Positions 51,888-60,487 of a DNA stretch of 64,000 nt are shown here, piece by piece; positions within the stretch are counted from its first letter, which is position 1; each line of letters begins with the position of its first letter. Location: NCBI RefSeq assembly GCF_016755875.1, contig NZ_BNED01000005.1, positions 7,639,501 through 7,703,500 on the forward strand. The letters are read 5' to 3'. The translations under genes and the position numbers were made by a program. The notes beneath the pieces were generated by a model. The model was not told the origin of the DNA. It saw nothing but the letters and a program-made list of their open reading frames with translations, and searched no databases. Source of the stretch: Streptomyces spororaveus (lineage in GTDB: Bacteria > Actinomycetota > Actinomycetes > Streptomycetales > Streptomycetaceae).

Positions 51888-51905
51888 CCAGATACTCCTT
51901 AGGAT

Positions 51906-51948
51906 CTAAGTTACTTAGTGAGTGAGATGCTTATTTCGCGAAATAAGC
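51906..51948. promoter_or_regulatory. Two operator palindromes between MarR and the small membrane gene
   Basis: CTAAGT-T-ACTTAG (51906-51918) and the perfect 20-bp palindrome GCTTATTTCGCGAAATAAGC (51929-51948) lie in a notably A/T-rich divergent gap. Their sequences differ, so two regulators, or MarR plus another factor, may bind here. Confidence 0.65.
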
Positions 51949-51994
51949 TTCCCCGCTTCCGAGCGTACTGCTGTAGGTCCGACCTGGGAGAATC

Positions 51995-52369
51995 ATGAGC
52001 GCGCACGGTCACGTCGACCTCGGCCACACGGTGGCCGGCTGGACCGGAACCACCCTGGCCCTGCTGGGCTTCGCCGGAGCGGGCGGCTCCGTCTGCCTGG
52101 CCTGGATCCCCGGGATCTGGATCGGCCTCGGTGTCGTCGCCGTGGCCGGGATCGTCACCTGGCTGCTGCACCTCGCCGGCTGGGGCAAGCCGAGCGGCCC
52201 CCGGCCGGAGGCCGACTGGGACTGGCGCATCCGGGACACCCGCGCCCACACGGGACACGCCGACTGCCTGGGCTGCCGCGTCAGCGGGCCGCGGCGAGCC
52301 CTCGCGGCGGCCGCTGGGCCCCGGCCCCGGTCCGCCGCGTCCTTGCCCGCGGCGGACAGCGCCGGGTGA
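51995..52369 (+). CDS. Small membrane protein, HGxxPAAW-like
   Basis: A 124-residue protein; GGGAG precedes ATG 51995. The opening SAHGHVDLGHTVAGWTGTTLA is a variant of the Streptomyces 'HGHTPAAWTG' motif, with His, Gly and Trp kept. Two membrane helices follow (ALLGFAGAGGSVCLAWIPGI and GLGVVAVAGIVTWLLHLAG). The C-terminus is cytoplasmic with a CLGC pair. Family function unknown. It is divergent from MarR and may be under its control. Confidence 0.8.
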   Translation: MSAHGHVDLGHTVAGWTGTTLALLGFAGAGGSVCLAWIPGIWIGLGVVAVAGIVTWLLHLAGWGKPSGPRPEADWDWRIRDTRAHTGHADCLGCRVSGPRRALAAAAGPRPRSAASLPAADSAG

Positions 52370-52560
52370 GAGGCGCTCCCCGTGGCGCATCCCGGGCGCC
52401 GAACCGCCCCTCCCTCTTTTCACCGACAAGGCGGCCAGAAGTTCGAACGTGCGCCGTGCCCCGGTTGGCCGCGTCCGGCGTGTGCTCCGCGGGGCCGTTG
52501 GGCAGGATCGAGACGGCCGCGTGTGCGGCCCGCAGTGGAACGTTGTGAAGGATCAGCCAG
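52370..52560 (+). other. Long 5' region of the cold-shock gene
   Basis: 191 bp without a gene upstream of the cold-shock start. Long untranslated leaders that refold with temperature are typical of csp genes. I see no strong single hairpin; GAAGGA lies ahead of the ATG as the ribosome site. Confidence 0.4.
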
Positions 52561-52767
52561 ATGGCAACAGGCATCGTGAAGTGGTTCAACTCGGAGAAGG
52601 GGTTCGGCTTCATCCAGCAGGACAACGGCGGCCCCGACGTGTTCGTGCACTTCTCCGCGATCGAGACCACGGGGTTCAAGTCGCTGGAGGAGAACGCTCG
52701 CGTCGAGTACGACGTCACCCAGGGTCCCAAGGGTCCGCAGGCTGAGCGGGTGGTTCCGCTCAGGTAG
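52561..52767 (+). CDS. Cold-shock domain protein
   Basis: A 68-residue CspA-type protein. It has [16 protein letters not shown] with RNP1 (KGFGFI) and RNP2 (VFVHF), ending ERVVPLR. It binds single-stranded RNA or DNA and acts as an RNA chaperone. Length and motifs are fully standard. A strong 16-bp terminator follows. Confidence 0.96.
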   Translation: MATGIVKWFNSEKGFGFIQQDNGGPDVFVHFSAIETTGFKSLEENARVEYDVTQGPKGPQAERVVPLR

Positions 52768-52792
52768 TCCACTTCACGAGCCGTGCCCGTGA

Positions 52793-52829
52793 CGCGAAGC
52801 CCCGCCGGTGCGCCCGGCGGGGCTTCGCG
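52793..52829 (+). terminator. Terminator of the cold-shock gene
   Basis: CGCGAAGCCCCGCCGG with its perfect 16-bp complement around a 5-nt loop (TGCGC), 25 bases after the stop. Confidence 0.85.
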
Positions 52830-52883
52830 CGTCCCGGTCCGCCGCCGCGGCGCCGCGGTCGTGCGGGAGTCCGGGCGGTCCCG

Positions 52884-53483
52884 CTATCGCGTCCGGTCCG
52901 CCTTCGGTCCGCCGCCCGGTCCGATCGCGCCGTGGAGGGCCCAGAGCAGCCGCCACAGGTGGTCGGCCAGTGCCCGGGGCTCCGCCCGGATGTCCTCGTG
53001 CAGCCAGTCCGCGAGGACGCCGGTGAACGCGGCCGCGACCGCCGACGCGACCAGCTCGGGCTGCGGGGCGCCGACCGCTTCCCGTTCCGCCCGGGCCCGG
53101 GCGGAGAGCTCCCGGTGGAGGCGCCTGCCGAGCGGGCCGCCGCCGCCCTGGAGGAGCAGGGTCCGGTAGAGCGGCGCCCGGTCGGCCGCCTGTACCAGGA
53201 AGGCGGCCAGCGCGGCCGGGGGCTCGGCCGGGGGGACTGCCGACGGGCCGGTCTGCCAGGCGTGCAGGGCGTCGACCGCCGCGTGCACCACGTCCGCGCA
53301 CGCGTCCACGGCCAGCGCGGTGAGGTCCTCGTAGTGCAGGTAGAAGGTGGCGCGGCCGACGCCGGCCCGGCGGACCACCGCCGAGACGCTGACCTCGGCG
53401 AGCGGCCGGTCGGCGCACTCGGCCAGCAGGCTCTCGCGCAGCCGCCCCTTCGTCCGCGCCGTACGCGGATCCTCCGGGCTCAC
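52884..53483 (-). CDS. TetR family transcriptional regulator
   Basis: A 199-residue regulator; GTG 53483 overlaps the DUF1304 stop by 4 nt (GTGA). The HTH reads KGRLRESLLAECADRPLAEV then VVRRAGVGRATFYLHYEDL. The rest is a helical ligand-binding part with a Gly-rich loop (LLLQGGGGPLGRRL). Being coupled to the DUF1304 gene, it probably represses its own operon through the inverted repeat at 53893-53914. Confidence 0.9.
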   Translation of the reverse strand: MSPEDPRTARTKGRLRESLLAECADRPLAEVSVSAVVRRAGVGRATFYLHYEDLTALAVDACADVVHAAVDALHAWQTGPSAVPPAEPPAALAAFLVQAADRAPLYRTLLLQGGGGPLGRRLHRELSARARAEREAVGAPQPELVASAVAAAFTGVLADWLHEDIRAEPRALADHLWRLLWALHGAIGPGGGPKADRTR

Positions 53484-53833
53484 GCGGCGAGCAGCGCCGC
53501 GCCGAGGGCGAGGGCGCCGGGCAGCGCCTGGGCCACGAGGATCCGGCGGTTGGCGGTCGCGGCTCCGTAGATTCCGGCGACGACCACGCAGACGAGGAAG
53601 AAGACCTGGGTGGCGAGCGAGTCGATGACGAGCGACCAGACCAGCCCGGCGGCGAGGAAGCCGTTGTAGAGGCCCTGGTTGGCCGCGAGCGGCGCGGTGA
53701 GGCGGGCGGTGTCCGCGTCGAAGCCGGACAGCGCGCGGCCCGGGGGCCGCTGCCACAGGAACATCTCCAGAACCATGAAGTACACGTGCAGCGCGGCCAC
53801 GAGGCCGATCAGGATCTGAGCGACCGTGTGCAT
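53480..53833 (-). CDS. DUF1304 membrane protein
   Basis: A 117-residue protein with about four membrane helices. It has the family features HVYFMVLEMFLW, the Pro-Gly and Asn of TAPLAANQGLYNGFLAAGL, and FFLVCVVVAGIYGAAT. ATG 53833 is chosen since GGAGG lies seven bases upstream; a GTG 12 nt earlier overlaps that site. Family function unknown, often co-transcribed with a regulator as here. Confidence 0.88.
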   Translation of the reverse strand: MHTVAQILIGLVAALHVYFMVLEMFLWQRPPGRALSGFDADTARLTAPLAANQGLYNGFLAAGLVWSLVIDSLATQVFFLVCVVVAGIYGAATANRRILVAQALPGALALGAALLAA

Positions 53834-53892
53834 GGCCGCCTCCACTTCTCGGGGTCGGTGTCGGTGTGCGGGAGCGGATTACCGGTCGGTAT

Positions 53893-53914
53893 TTCCTGGA
53901 CAACTGTACAGGAA
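53893..53914. promoter_or_regulatory. Candidate TetR operator upstream of DUF1304-TetR
   Basis: TTCCTG-N10-CAGGAA, 6-bp perfect arms. It overlaps a possible minus-strand promoter with TTGTCC as -35 and TAATCC as -10 (16-bp spacer). Confidence 0.45.
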
Positions 53915-54056
53915 GTCCGCTCCGGGCCGGTGTGCGTGCGACGGCCCACCGGCGGGGCGTCCGCACGAGCGGTACGACAACGGGTTCCGGGGGCTGCCGG
54001 GCACCGAGCGCGGTGTGTGAGACTCCCTCTGAAGATCACTCGGGGGGAGTTCCGCG

Positions 54057-54641
54057 TTGAACGCGCTGTTGAAGAGGGTGTGGATCGGGCTGGCCGCGAC
54101 CTTGATCGTGAGCCTGGCCGCCGTGGTCATGCCGGACCAGGTCCAGATAGACGACAACGGGCGCGTCCACCTGGGCGCGCCCGCGTCCCCGCCGTCCCCG
54201 TCCACGGCGGGGCCCACACCGGAGCCCACGTCACCGCCCCTCACCCGGGACGCCGTGGACGAGGCGATCGCGACCGCGGTCGGCGCGGCGGGCCTCGACC
54301 CGGCGCAGGGCCGCCCGACCGTCGCGATCGGCGCCAACTCGTCGAACAGGACGTACTGGACGGCCGTCCGCGAGAAGAGCGCCGCACAGTCGGAGATGAA
54401 CGCGGTCTGCGCGGACCTGGAGCGACAGGGCTGGACGCCGAACCCGAACGGCGACCGCCCGGACGTCCCCCGCAGCTACAAGCGCGGGGGCTGGTTCCTG
54501 CTGGTGAGCACGCGCGGGAAGACCCAGGCGCCGTCCACCGCCTCCGCCTTGACCGACTCGCAGACCTACCTGACCCTGACCGGGCTCCAGCTGAACCTTG
54601 CCGACATCCCCCTCCCCGAGATCACCGTCCGCATCGGCTGA
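54057..54641 (+). CDS. Single-TM hypothetical protein
   Basis: A 194-residue protein starting at TTG 54057, preceded by GGGGGGAG. One N-terminal helix (VWIGLAATLIVSLAAVVM, residues 8-25) anchors or exports it. A Pro/Ser/Thr-rich spacer (40-62) leads to a ~130-residue folded part with MNAVCADLERQGWTPNPNG and a strand-rich end (LTLTGLQLNLADIPLPEITV). I do not recognise it; it may be an envelope protein. Confidence 0.7.
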   Translation: MNALLKRVWIGLAATLIVSLAAVVMPDQVQIDDNGRVHLGAPASPPSPSTAGPTPEPTSPPLTRDAVDEAIATAVGAAGLDPAQGRPTVAIGANSSNRTYWTAVREKSAAQSEMNAVCADLERQGWTPNPNGDRPDVPRSYKRGGWFLLVSTRGKTQAPSTASALTDSQTYLTLTGLQLNLADIPLPEITVRIG

Positions 54642-54644
54642 CCC

Positions 54645-54982
54645 TCAGAGGTGGGCGTCGAGGAACGCTCGGAACTCCTCGCGCGTCATCGGCCCGCCTG
54701 GCTCGCGACCGCCTCCCCGTCCTTGATGAGTACGGCGGTCGGCGCCCCGGTCACCCCGTAGCGCCTGGTCGGCTCCGGGCAGCGGGTCATGTCCGTGCGG
54801 ACGGCGGTGAACCGCGTCCCGTACTCCTCGGCCAGCTCCCCGACCACGGCGTCCATCGCGCGGCAGGCCTCGACGGCCTTGGGCCAGGTGCCGCAGAAGT
54901 ACGCGAGAACGGGCCCGGTCGTCATCGAGAGGATGAAGTCGAACTCCTCGTTCTCCAGTGGCTGGTGCACCCGACGTGCCAT
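54645..54982 (-). pseudogene. Thioredoxin-like gene with apparent frameshift near its 3' end
   Basis: From ATG 54982 the frame gives 98 residues (MARRVHQPLENEEFDF...KDGEAVASQAGR) and stops at 54686. It has thioredoxin-fold marks, including the cis-Pro TGAPTAVLIKDGE, but the CxxC site is replaced by FCGTWPKAVEAC, so redox activity as in thioredoxin is doubtful. The natural C-terminal helix continues in another frame as GPMTREEFRAFLDAHL, ending at 54645. A single missing base in GCGGGCCG near 54690 explains this. It could be a mutation, a sequencing error or, less likely, programmed frameshifting. The protein may still fold without its last helix. Confidence 0.65.
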
Positions 54983-55099
54983 GCGTGTCGCTCCTCGCTC
55001 GTGCGCCTCCCCGGATCGGGAGGGCGGCCCCCATCATCGCCGCCGCACCGGCCGGCGGCCGCCGGGTCCGTTGTCAGTGGTGGCTGTGAAGCTGAGCGT

Positions 55100-55369
55100 A
55101 TGGACGACAGGATGCTTCGGCGGCGGGTCTACGGCGCCGACCACGAGGACCCCGACCCCGGGCCGCGACCCGGACACACCTACGGTGAGCTGGTCGGCGG
55201 GCCGCTCGACGGGCTCCTCCTGGACGTCACCGGCTGGAGTGCGCCGCAGCTCGCCGAAGAGGCCAGGCTCCCCACGGAGATAGGGCGCTACGGAGCGGGC
55301 GGCCGCGCCCACTACCGCCGCCGCGCGGGGGACCCGGGCCACTGGGACTGGACGGGCGACAGCCGCTGA
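55100..55369 (+). CDS. Small hypothetical protein with GGPLDG motif
   Basis: An 89-residue protein starting MDDRMLRRRVYGADHEDPDP. It contains GHTYGELVGGPLDGLLLDVT, a 'YxLxGGPLDG' pattern common in small actinobacterial and phage proteins, then an acidic helix and a C-terminal YRRRAGDPGHWDW. No ribosome site is clear. It converges with the CHAT operon. Function unknown. Confidence 0.6.
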   Translation: MDDRMLRRRVYGADHEDPDPGPRPGHTYGELVGGPLDGLLLDVTGWSAPQLAEEARLPTEIGRYGAGGRAHYRRRAGDPGHWDWTGDSR

Positions 55370-55411
55370 CCCGCCGCCGACCGGGGCCAGGGCCGGGCGT
55401 GCGGTGCCGGT

Positions 55412-58400
55412 TCAGCCGCCCAGGTGGACGAAGGCGGCCCAGAAACGGGCGTCCGCGTAGCACGGGAGCTCCGGCGGCCGGCCGTCCAGGTGGGCCACGG
55501 CTGCGCGCAGGCGCGAGCGCGCCGGTTCCTCCGGTACGTCGTCGATCAGACCGGCGCACCACCGGGACAGCTCCGCGGCCGTGGAGTCCCGCAGCCACAG
55601 CTGAGCCCTGCGCAGGGCCCGCCCGGCGTCCACGGCGCCGCCGCCGGGCGGGCCGGAGTCCAGTTCACGGTAGAACCGGGTCGCGACGAGCATGGTCGCC
55701 AGGTCGTTCACGTTCCACAGGGAGGCGATCACCTCCCGCGCGCCGGCCTGGAGCAGCCCCGAGGCCAGGCCGATGGCCTCGTCCGGCAGGAAGGCGTCCG
55801 TGGTCGCGGTCCGGCAGGCCGACGCGAACACCAGCCGCACGCCGCGGAAGGCGCGGCCGGACATGATCGCGCGGAGCGTCATACGGGTGCCCGCGGCCAG
55901 GACGAAGGCAGATTCCAGCGGGCTCGCCGTGTCGAAGGAGCCGTGGCACGCCAGGTGGACGTGCGTGGCCCCGGGGACGTCCTCCCGGACGAACACGGGA
56001 GCGGTGGCCGCCGCCCCGTACCGCACGGTCCGCCGGCACCAGGGGAACAGCGCGCCGACGGCGCCGGCCTCCGCCGACGCGTAGTGCAGATCGTCCGTGG
56101 GGTCGCCGACGGCCGCCAGGACGGCGGGACCCGGCCGGGCCGCCGGCCTGCGGGCGAGCACGGCCGCCGAGGGCGCGTAGGACACCGTGAACTCGTCGAG
56201 CAGGCAGCGGCCGTCATGGAGGAAGGCGTGCAGCGGCCGGCCCGCCAGCGCACCGCACGCGACCAGGGTCACCGCGCCGACACCGAGCTCGCGCAGCCAC
56301 GCCGCCAGCGCCGCGGTGAGCCTGGCGTACACGGGCGGGCTGTGATCCGGGCCCGCCGGCAGGTCCCGCAGGTCCACAGCCCGGCTGTCGACGTCCAGGC
56401 CGCCCTCCCCGTCGCGCCGGACGAGCAGCAGGCGCACGAACCCGGCGGCCCCGTACACGTAGACCAGGGGACGGTGCGGCGGCGCCGCGGCGGACAGCTC
56501 GCCGATGCCCGGTGGGCGCAGCGCCTCGGCCGCCGCGGTGAGCCGTGCCAGCGCAGCGGCCTGTTCCCGGCGGGCCTTGGAGATCGAGCGGACCAGGGAC
56601 AGATGCAGCCGTTCCACGTCGGCCGCGCCGAAACCGGCACCGGGCATCGACCGTTCGACACCTGCGAGGGCCGTCAGCCGGTCGCATGCCGCACGGTAGG
56701 CGTCGAAGGCCACGCGGTCGCCGTCGCGTGCGCTGCGCAGCACGTCCTGGTCCTGCTGGAGGCTCTCGCCCAGCTCCCGGGCCCGCGTCCGCTCCAGGAG
56801 CAGGACGGCGTCCAGGGTGCGGCCCGCCCGGACCATCGCGGTGACGATCTCCAGCACGTCGCGCGCGGCAGCCTGCTGCTCCATGTGCCGGCTCTGCCTG
56901 AGCAGGGCTTCCTGGTAGAGGCTCTCGTGCAGTTCCGCGGCCCGCGCACCCGCCTCCGCCGCGGCCGGCCAGTCCCCCCGGTCGCCGAGGTGGCGCAAGT
57001 AGATCATGTACGCCTTGAACGCTTCGTTCCGGTGTCCGCGCCCGACGAGGCCCCGGATCATCCTCCGGTGGACGGCGAGGTCCTCCGGAGGTTCCAGCTG
57101 GGCCAGGTTGAGTTGGACGCTGGTCCAGTCCCGGGGGTGGTTCTCGAACGTCAGCACCCGCAGGGCGGCGCGGAAGTGATCGGCTGCGGCCAGGAGTTGC
57201 TCCGGCGTTCCGGTCTGCGTGCGCATCACCCCGAGGAAGGACTGGGTGATCGCCCACTGCCAGGGGGCGGCCTCCTCGGTGAACACCTGGAGCGCGGAGG
57301 TCAGATGGGTGATCGCGCGCTCCAGGTCCGGCCGGGCCCGCACCTCGCTGTCACCGAAGGCGACCCCGAGATTGAACTCGGCGGTGGCCCAGCTCTGCGG
57401 GTTGTCCTCCAGGGTGAACACGGACTGCGCGGCCATGAACGCCTGGATCGCCATCCGCTGCGTGGCCTCGACGTCCCGGCCGCGCATCATGCTGTAGACC
57501 ACGCCGAGCGAGCTCTGGGACATGGCCCAGTCGACGGGCATCTCGTCCTTGGGCTGGGCCGCGAGCGACGCACGGAAAAGCTCGATCGCCCGCCACAGGT
57601 TCGCCTCCCGGCCCTCGCTGAGCCGGTCCCGGTACAGCCGCGCGAGGTTGTGGTGGACGTCCCCGCGCCGAACGGCCTCCGTGGCGGGGTCGAGCAGGTC
57701 GAGAGCCTCGTGGGCCGCGCGAATGGCCTCCTCGGAATTGTGTTCCGGGTCCCCCGTGGTCCGCAGGGGCAGCAGCCTGACGACCGTGTTGAGCAGGTTC
57801 GCCCGCAGCGCGGGCTCCGCGTCCGCCGGCATGGAGTCGAGCGCGCCGCGGCACAGGGCGATCGCCCGCTCGATGCCGTCGCGCCTGCCGCTGATGTCGG
57901 CTTCGTCCAGCAGGGCCTGGGCGAGGGCGCAGACGACGGCCGGATACCGGGGATGATCCGGAGTCACCTCCGACGCGCACTGCTCGAAGATGGCCAGGGC
58001 CTCGGCCGCGTTGGCCGCGGCGTCGCCCTTCAGGCGCCGGTCGTAGGCGATGCCCAGATTTACCTTCAGCTCCAGGGTGACACCGAGCCCGTCCGTCTCG
58101 GGCAGGCCCAGAACGGTCCGCAGGGCCGTGATGGCCTCCTCGGTGTCGATCTTCCCGTTGGTGCGCGGCGAGAGGACCTCCTCGGCCAGCAGCACGTTCA
58201 GGAGGATCCAGCCGGTCCCGGTGGTCTCGTACGTGTTGGTGGCGAGTGCCTCGCGGATCCGGGCGAGGCGCGCGCCGTGGTCGGGGAGGTCCCGCAGGCC
58301 GTCCGAGAACTCTTCGATGTCCATCCGCCCGGGAGGGCCCGGCGCGCGCTCCGCGGGCGCGTTCTCCTCGGCCCAGCTGTGCAGATTCCTCAGACCGGCC

Positions 58401-59077
58401 AGCAGCACGGAGGCGGCGTGCCGCTCCTCGCCCTCGGGGAGCCGGCGCTCCGCGTCCGCGGTCAGCTCCATCGCGCGGACCACCAGGGCCCGATGGGCCG
58501 CGGGACTCCCTTCGTACGTCGAGGCGAGCTGCGAGGCGAGGCACAGCTGGTACGAGGGAAGGTCGGGGTCGGTCGGGTCCGTCAGCAGTCGCTCCAGTGC
58601 GGCCCGGCGCAGGCCGCGCAGCGGATCGGTCAACTCGCCGGCGTGCGCGTCGATCCGGCCGCAGATCGTGCGGCACATCCCACGGGCGGACGTGCCCGGC
58701 ACGGGTTCGTCCACGAGGGCCCACAGGGTCTGCATCGCCGTGAGCAGGTCGTCGGGTTCACCGGTGAGCGCGTACCGCTGATCGCGCGCGTGGAAGAGGT
58801 TGAAGGACGCCAGGGCCCGCTGGGCCCGTGGCACGGAAGGCAGCCGCAGGGCGTTCTCCAGGCAGGCCAGCGCGCTCGCCAGGTCTTCGAGGCGGCCGTC
58901 CCGCTGGTGTCGCTGCAGTCGGCAGGTGCCGAGCGCGGCCAGCGCCGACCAGCGCTCGGGCACCGGCAGCGAAGCGAAGCCGGGATGCGTCAGGACGGCC
59001 TCCCAGGCCTCGGCGTGCACGTCCGGGTCGGAGTCCGGCGGCAGGCTCATGGCATGGTCGAAGAGCTCGCTCAGCAC
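55412..59077 (-). CDS. TPR-CHAT protein (caspase-like peptidase domain)
   Basis: A 1,221-residue protein. GTG 59077 is chosen since GGAGG lies nine bases upstream; it overlaps the previous stop by 7 nt. Residues ~20-850 are helical repeats of TPR type with many 'LxxALxxYxxA'-like units (for example SQSSLGVVYSMMRGRD). Residues ~870-1221 are a CHAT domain, a caspase relative: HVHLACHGSFD with catalytic His near 1045 and VFASACRTATTD with catalytic Cys near 1088, then LQAGAREVIASLW. Both catalytic residues are present. CHAT proteins cut partner proteins in death or defence pathways once their repeats sense a signal. The two preceding genes probably form its sensor and membrane partner. Confidence 0.88.
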   Translation of the reverse strand: MLSELFDHAMSLPPDSDPDVHAEAWEAVLTHPGFASLPVPERWSALAALGTCRLQRHQRDGRLEDLASALACLENALRLPSVPRAQRALASFNLFHARDQRYALTGEPDDLLTAMQTLWALVDEPVPGTSARGMCRTICGRIDAHAGELTDPLRGLRRAALERLLTDPTDPDLPSYQLCLASQLASTYEGSPAAHRALVVRAMELTADAERRLPEGEERHAASVLLAGLRNLHSWAEENAPAERAPGPPGRMDIEEFSDGLRDLPDHGARLARIREALATNTYETTGTGWILLNVLLAEEVLSPRTNGKIDTEEAITALRTVLGLPETDGLGVTLELKVNLGIAYDRRLKGDAAANAAEALAIFEQCASEVTPDHPRYPAVVCALAQALLDEADISGRRDGIERAIALCRGALDSMPADAEPALRANLLNTVVRLLPLRTTGDPEHNSEEAIRAAHEALDLLDPATEAVRRGDVHHNLARLYRDRLSEGREANLWRAIELFRASLAAQPKDEMPVDWAMSQSSLGVVYSMMRGRDVEATQRMAIQAFMAAQSVFTLEDNPQSWATAEFNLGVAFGDSEVRARPDLERAITHLTSALQVFTEEAAPWQWAITQSFLGVMRTQTGTPEQLLAAADHFRAALRVLTFENHPRDWTSVQLNLAQLEPPEDLAVHRRMIRGLVGRGHRNEAFKAYMIYLRHLGDRGDWPAAAEAGARAAELHESLYQEALLRQSRHMEQQAAARDVLEIVTAMVRAGRTLDAVLLLERTRARELGESLQQDQDVLRSARDGDRVAFDAYRAACDRLTALAGVERSMPGAGFGAADVERLHLSLVRSISKARREQAAALARLTAAAEALRPPGIGELSAAAPPHRPLVYVYGAAGFVRLLLVRRDGEGGLDVDSRAVDLRDLPAGPDHSPPVYARLTAALAAWLRELGVGAVTLVACGALAGRPLHAFLHDGRCLLDEFTVSYAPSAAVLARRPAARPGPAVLAAVGDPTDDLHYASAEAGAVGALFPWCRRTVRYGAAATAPVFVREDVPGATHVHLACHGSFDTASPLESAFVLAAGTRMTLRAIMSGRAFRGVRLVFASACRTATTDAFLPDEAIGLASGLLQAGAREVIASLWNVNDLATMLVATRFYRELDSGPPGGGAVDAGRALRRAQLWLRDSTAAELSRWCAGLIDDVPEEPARSRLRAAVAHLDGRPPELPCYADARFWAAFVHLGG

Positions 59078-60075
59078 GGTGGGGGACCTCCGGAAGGGGC
59101 GCCGGGCGGTGTGCCGGGCGCAGCGCCGGGCGCGGGCGGATCGGTGAAGAGGAGCTCGGGTCGGCGGGATCCGGCGGAGAGGTACGTGGTGAGCCGCCGC
59201 CCCGCCCGGTACTCCGCGAGCGGATGCTCCGGGAGGGGAAGGCGCAGGGCCCCGTAGAGCTGTTGCCGGTACAGGTCGAAGCAGGATTCGACGACGTCCC
59301 CGTGCAGGCGTGCGGCGGACAGCAGGAAGCCGTGGTAGGCCGTGGCGGCGAGGACCAGGGACAGCGGGACCGCCCACAGGGTCCACACCGACCACACGCA
59401 GCTCAGGACCGCGCAGGCCCACACCTGCGCGGTGAGGTGCACCGACCGGCGGGAGGCGACGACCTCGTTCCTGGTGGCGTCCGGGAGGAGCAGCCACAGC
59501 CGGGGCCAGCAGACGACCGGGTCCAGCCCGTAGTGGGCGCGGATCCGGTCCTCCGAGGCCCGCAGGACGTTGCCGAACCGCGTGGGCATCCGGCGCCGGG
59601 GATCGAAGGGGACCGACCGCACGCGCCGGGCGAGGCTGCCGCGCTCCGCGAGTGACTCGGCGTCGAGCGAGTCGGCGGGGCGGGCGGCGAGCGGACGCAG
59701 GGCCGCGATGTCGGCGTCGGCGCGGCGGCCGAGCCGCTCGCGCAGCCGGCGCCGCGGGCCCGGGAGGACCCAGTACCCCTCCAGGCCGCGGACGAGCGGA
59801 TGGACGAAGAACTGCAGCAGCAGCCCGGAGAACGTCAGCAGCAGCAACACCCCCACCACCGCGGCCGCTTGCAGGAGGGCCGGCAGCTCGGTCAGCCCCG
59901 CCGTCCACTGCTTCGCCGCACCCGCCCAGCCGAGACGCTGCACCGTGGGCCATCCCACGCCGCGCAGCCAGGCGCCGAGCCCGGCCAGCCAGAACAGACA
60001 GGCCGGCGAGAACAGCGCGGCCAGCCAGCGCTCGGAGAGCTTCCCGCCCAGTCCCTTCCAGAAGTCATTCAGCAC
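59071..60075 (-). CDS. Multi-TM protein of the CHAT operon
   Basis: A 334-residue protein starting at GTG 60075 (overlapping the upstream stop by 11 nt). Hydrophobic segments: ~17-38 (LAALFSPACLFWLAGLGAWL), ~67-95 (LLQAAAVVGVLLLLTFSGLL), and a closely spaced pair at ~215-255 (AQVWACAVLSCVWSVWTLWA). Between them is a large cytoplasmic-looking Arg-rich part (RRRLRERLGRRADADIAALR). The C-terminal tail is Pro/Gly-rich. I do not recognise the family. It overlaps the CHAT gene by 7 nt, so the two are coupled; it may anchor the CHAT protein or open the membrane on activation. Confidence 0.8.
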   Translation of the reverse strand: MLNDFWKGLGGKLSERWLAALFSPACLFWLAGLGAWLRGVGWPTVQRLGWAGAAKQWTAGLTELPALLQAAAVVGVLLLLTFSGLLLQFFVHPLVRGLEGYWVLPGPRRRLRERLGRRADADIAALRPLAARPADSLDAESLAERGSLARRVRSVPFDPRRRMPTRFGNVLRASEDRIRAHYGLDPVVCWPRLWLLLPDATRNEVVASRRSVHLTAQVWACAVLSCVWSVWTLWAVPLSLVLAATAYHGFLLSAARLHGDVVESCFDLYRQQLYGALRLPLPEHPLAEYRAGRRLTTYLSAGSRRPELLFTDPPAPGAAPGTPPGAPSGGPPPC

Positions 60076-60238
60076 CGGGCTGCCATCCCGCCGGCCGGTA
60101 CGTCAGCCCGCTCCCGTCGTTCGGGCAGCGCTCGGGCAGGGGGGTGGGGTCCTGGACGTCGAGCACGGGATACGCGTAGTCGCACCGTGCGCACACCACC
60201 CGGTCGAAATCGGCGAAGGCGTCCCCGCCCAGCCCCAT
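60065..60238 (-). CDS. Small Cys-containing (zinc-ribbon-like) protein, first gene of CHAT operon
   Basis: At least 57 residues from ATG 60238 (MGLGGDAFADFDRVVCARCD). The frame is open upstream, and TTG 60349 with GGGGG before it would give ~94 residues, so the start is uncertain. CARC (~16-19) and a later Cys (ERCPNDGSGL) form a partial zinc-ribbon-like set; a fourth ligand is not obvious. Its stop lies 11 nt inside the next gene. It may bind metal or another protein for the CHAT system. Confidence 0.6.
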   Translation of the reverse strand: MGLGGDAFADFDRVVCARCDYAYPVLDVQDPTPLPERCPNDGSGLTYRPAGWQPGAE

Positions 60239-60454
60239 GTACGAACGCCCGTCGCCCCGCTCCCCGTCGCCCGTGCCGTTCTCGCCGGTCGCCGCCGCGA
60301 CCGGCTGCCGCCGCCCCCCGGCCGCGTCGGTCTCGTGTTCCCGTGCCAACAGAACCGTGCCCCCGTTCCGTGCCCTGCCCCACCCGGTTCTGGTCCAGCA
60401 CACCGCCGAACGGGGCCGCTGTCCAGAGGGCCGGACGGGGGACCCGGTGGCGGC

Positions 60455-60484
60455 CCGGGAAAATTCCCCGAAGAATTTTCCCGG
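60455..60484. promoter_or_regulatory. Perfect 12-bp inverted repeat between CHAT operon and YCII gene
   Basis: CCGGGAAAATTC-N6-GAATTTTCCCGG. It is A/T-rich in a G+C-rich region, within the divergent gap and just upstream of the ECF-type promoter. It may be an operator for either side. Confidence 0.6.
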
Positions 60485-60487
60485 AGC

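Noticed and set aside
55424..59257. Open frame of 1,277 codons opposite the CHAT gene
   Set aside because: Antisense to a well-supported TPR-CHAT protein, no motifs, biased composition.
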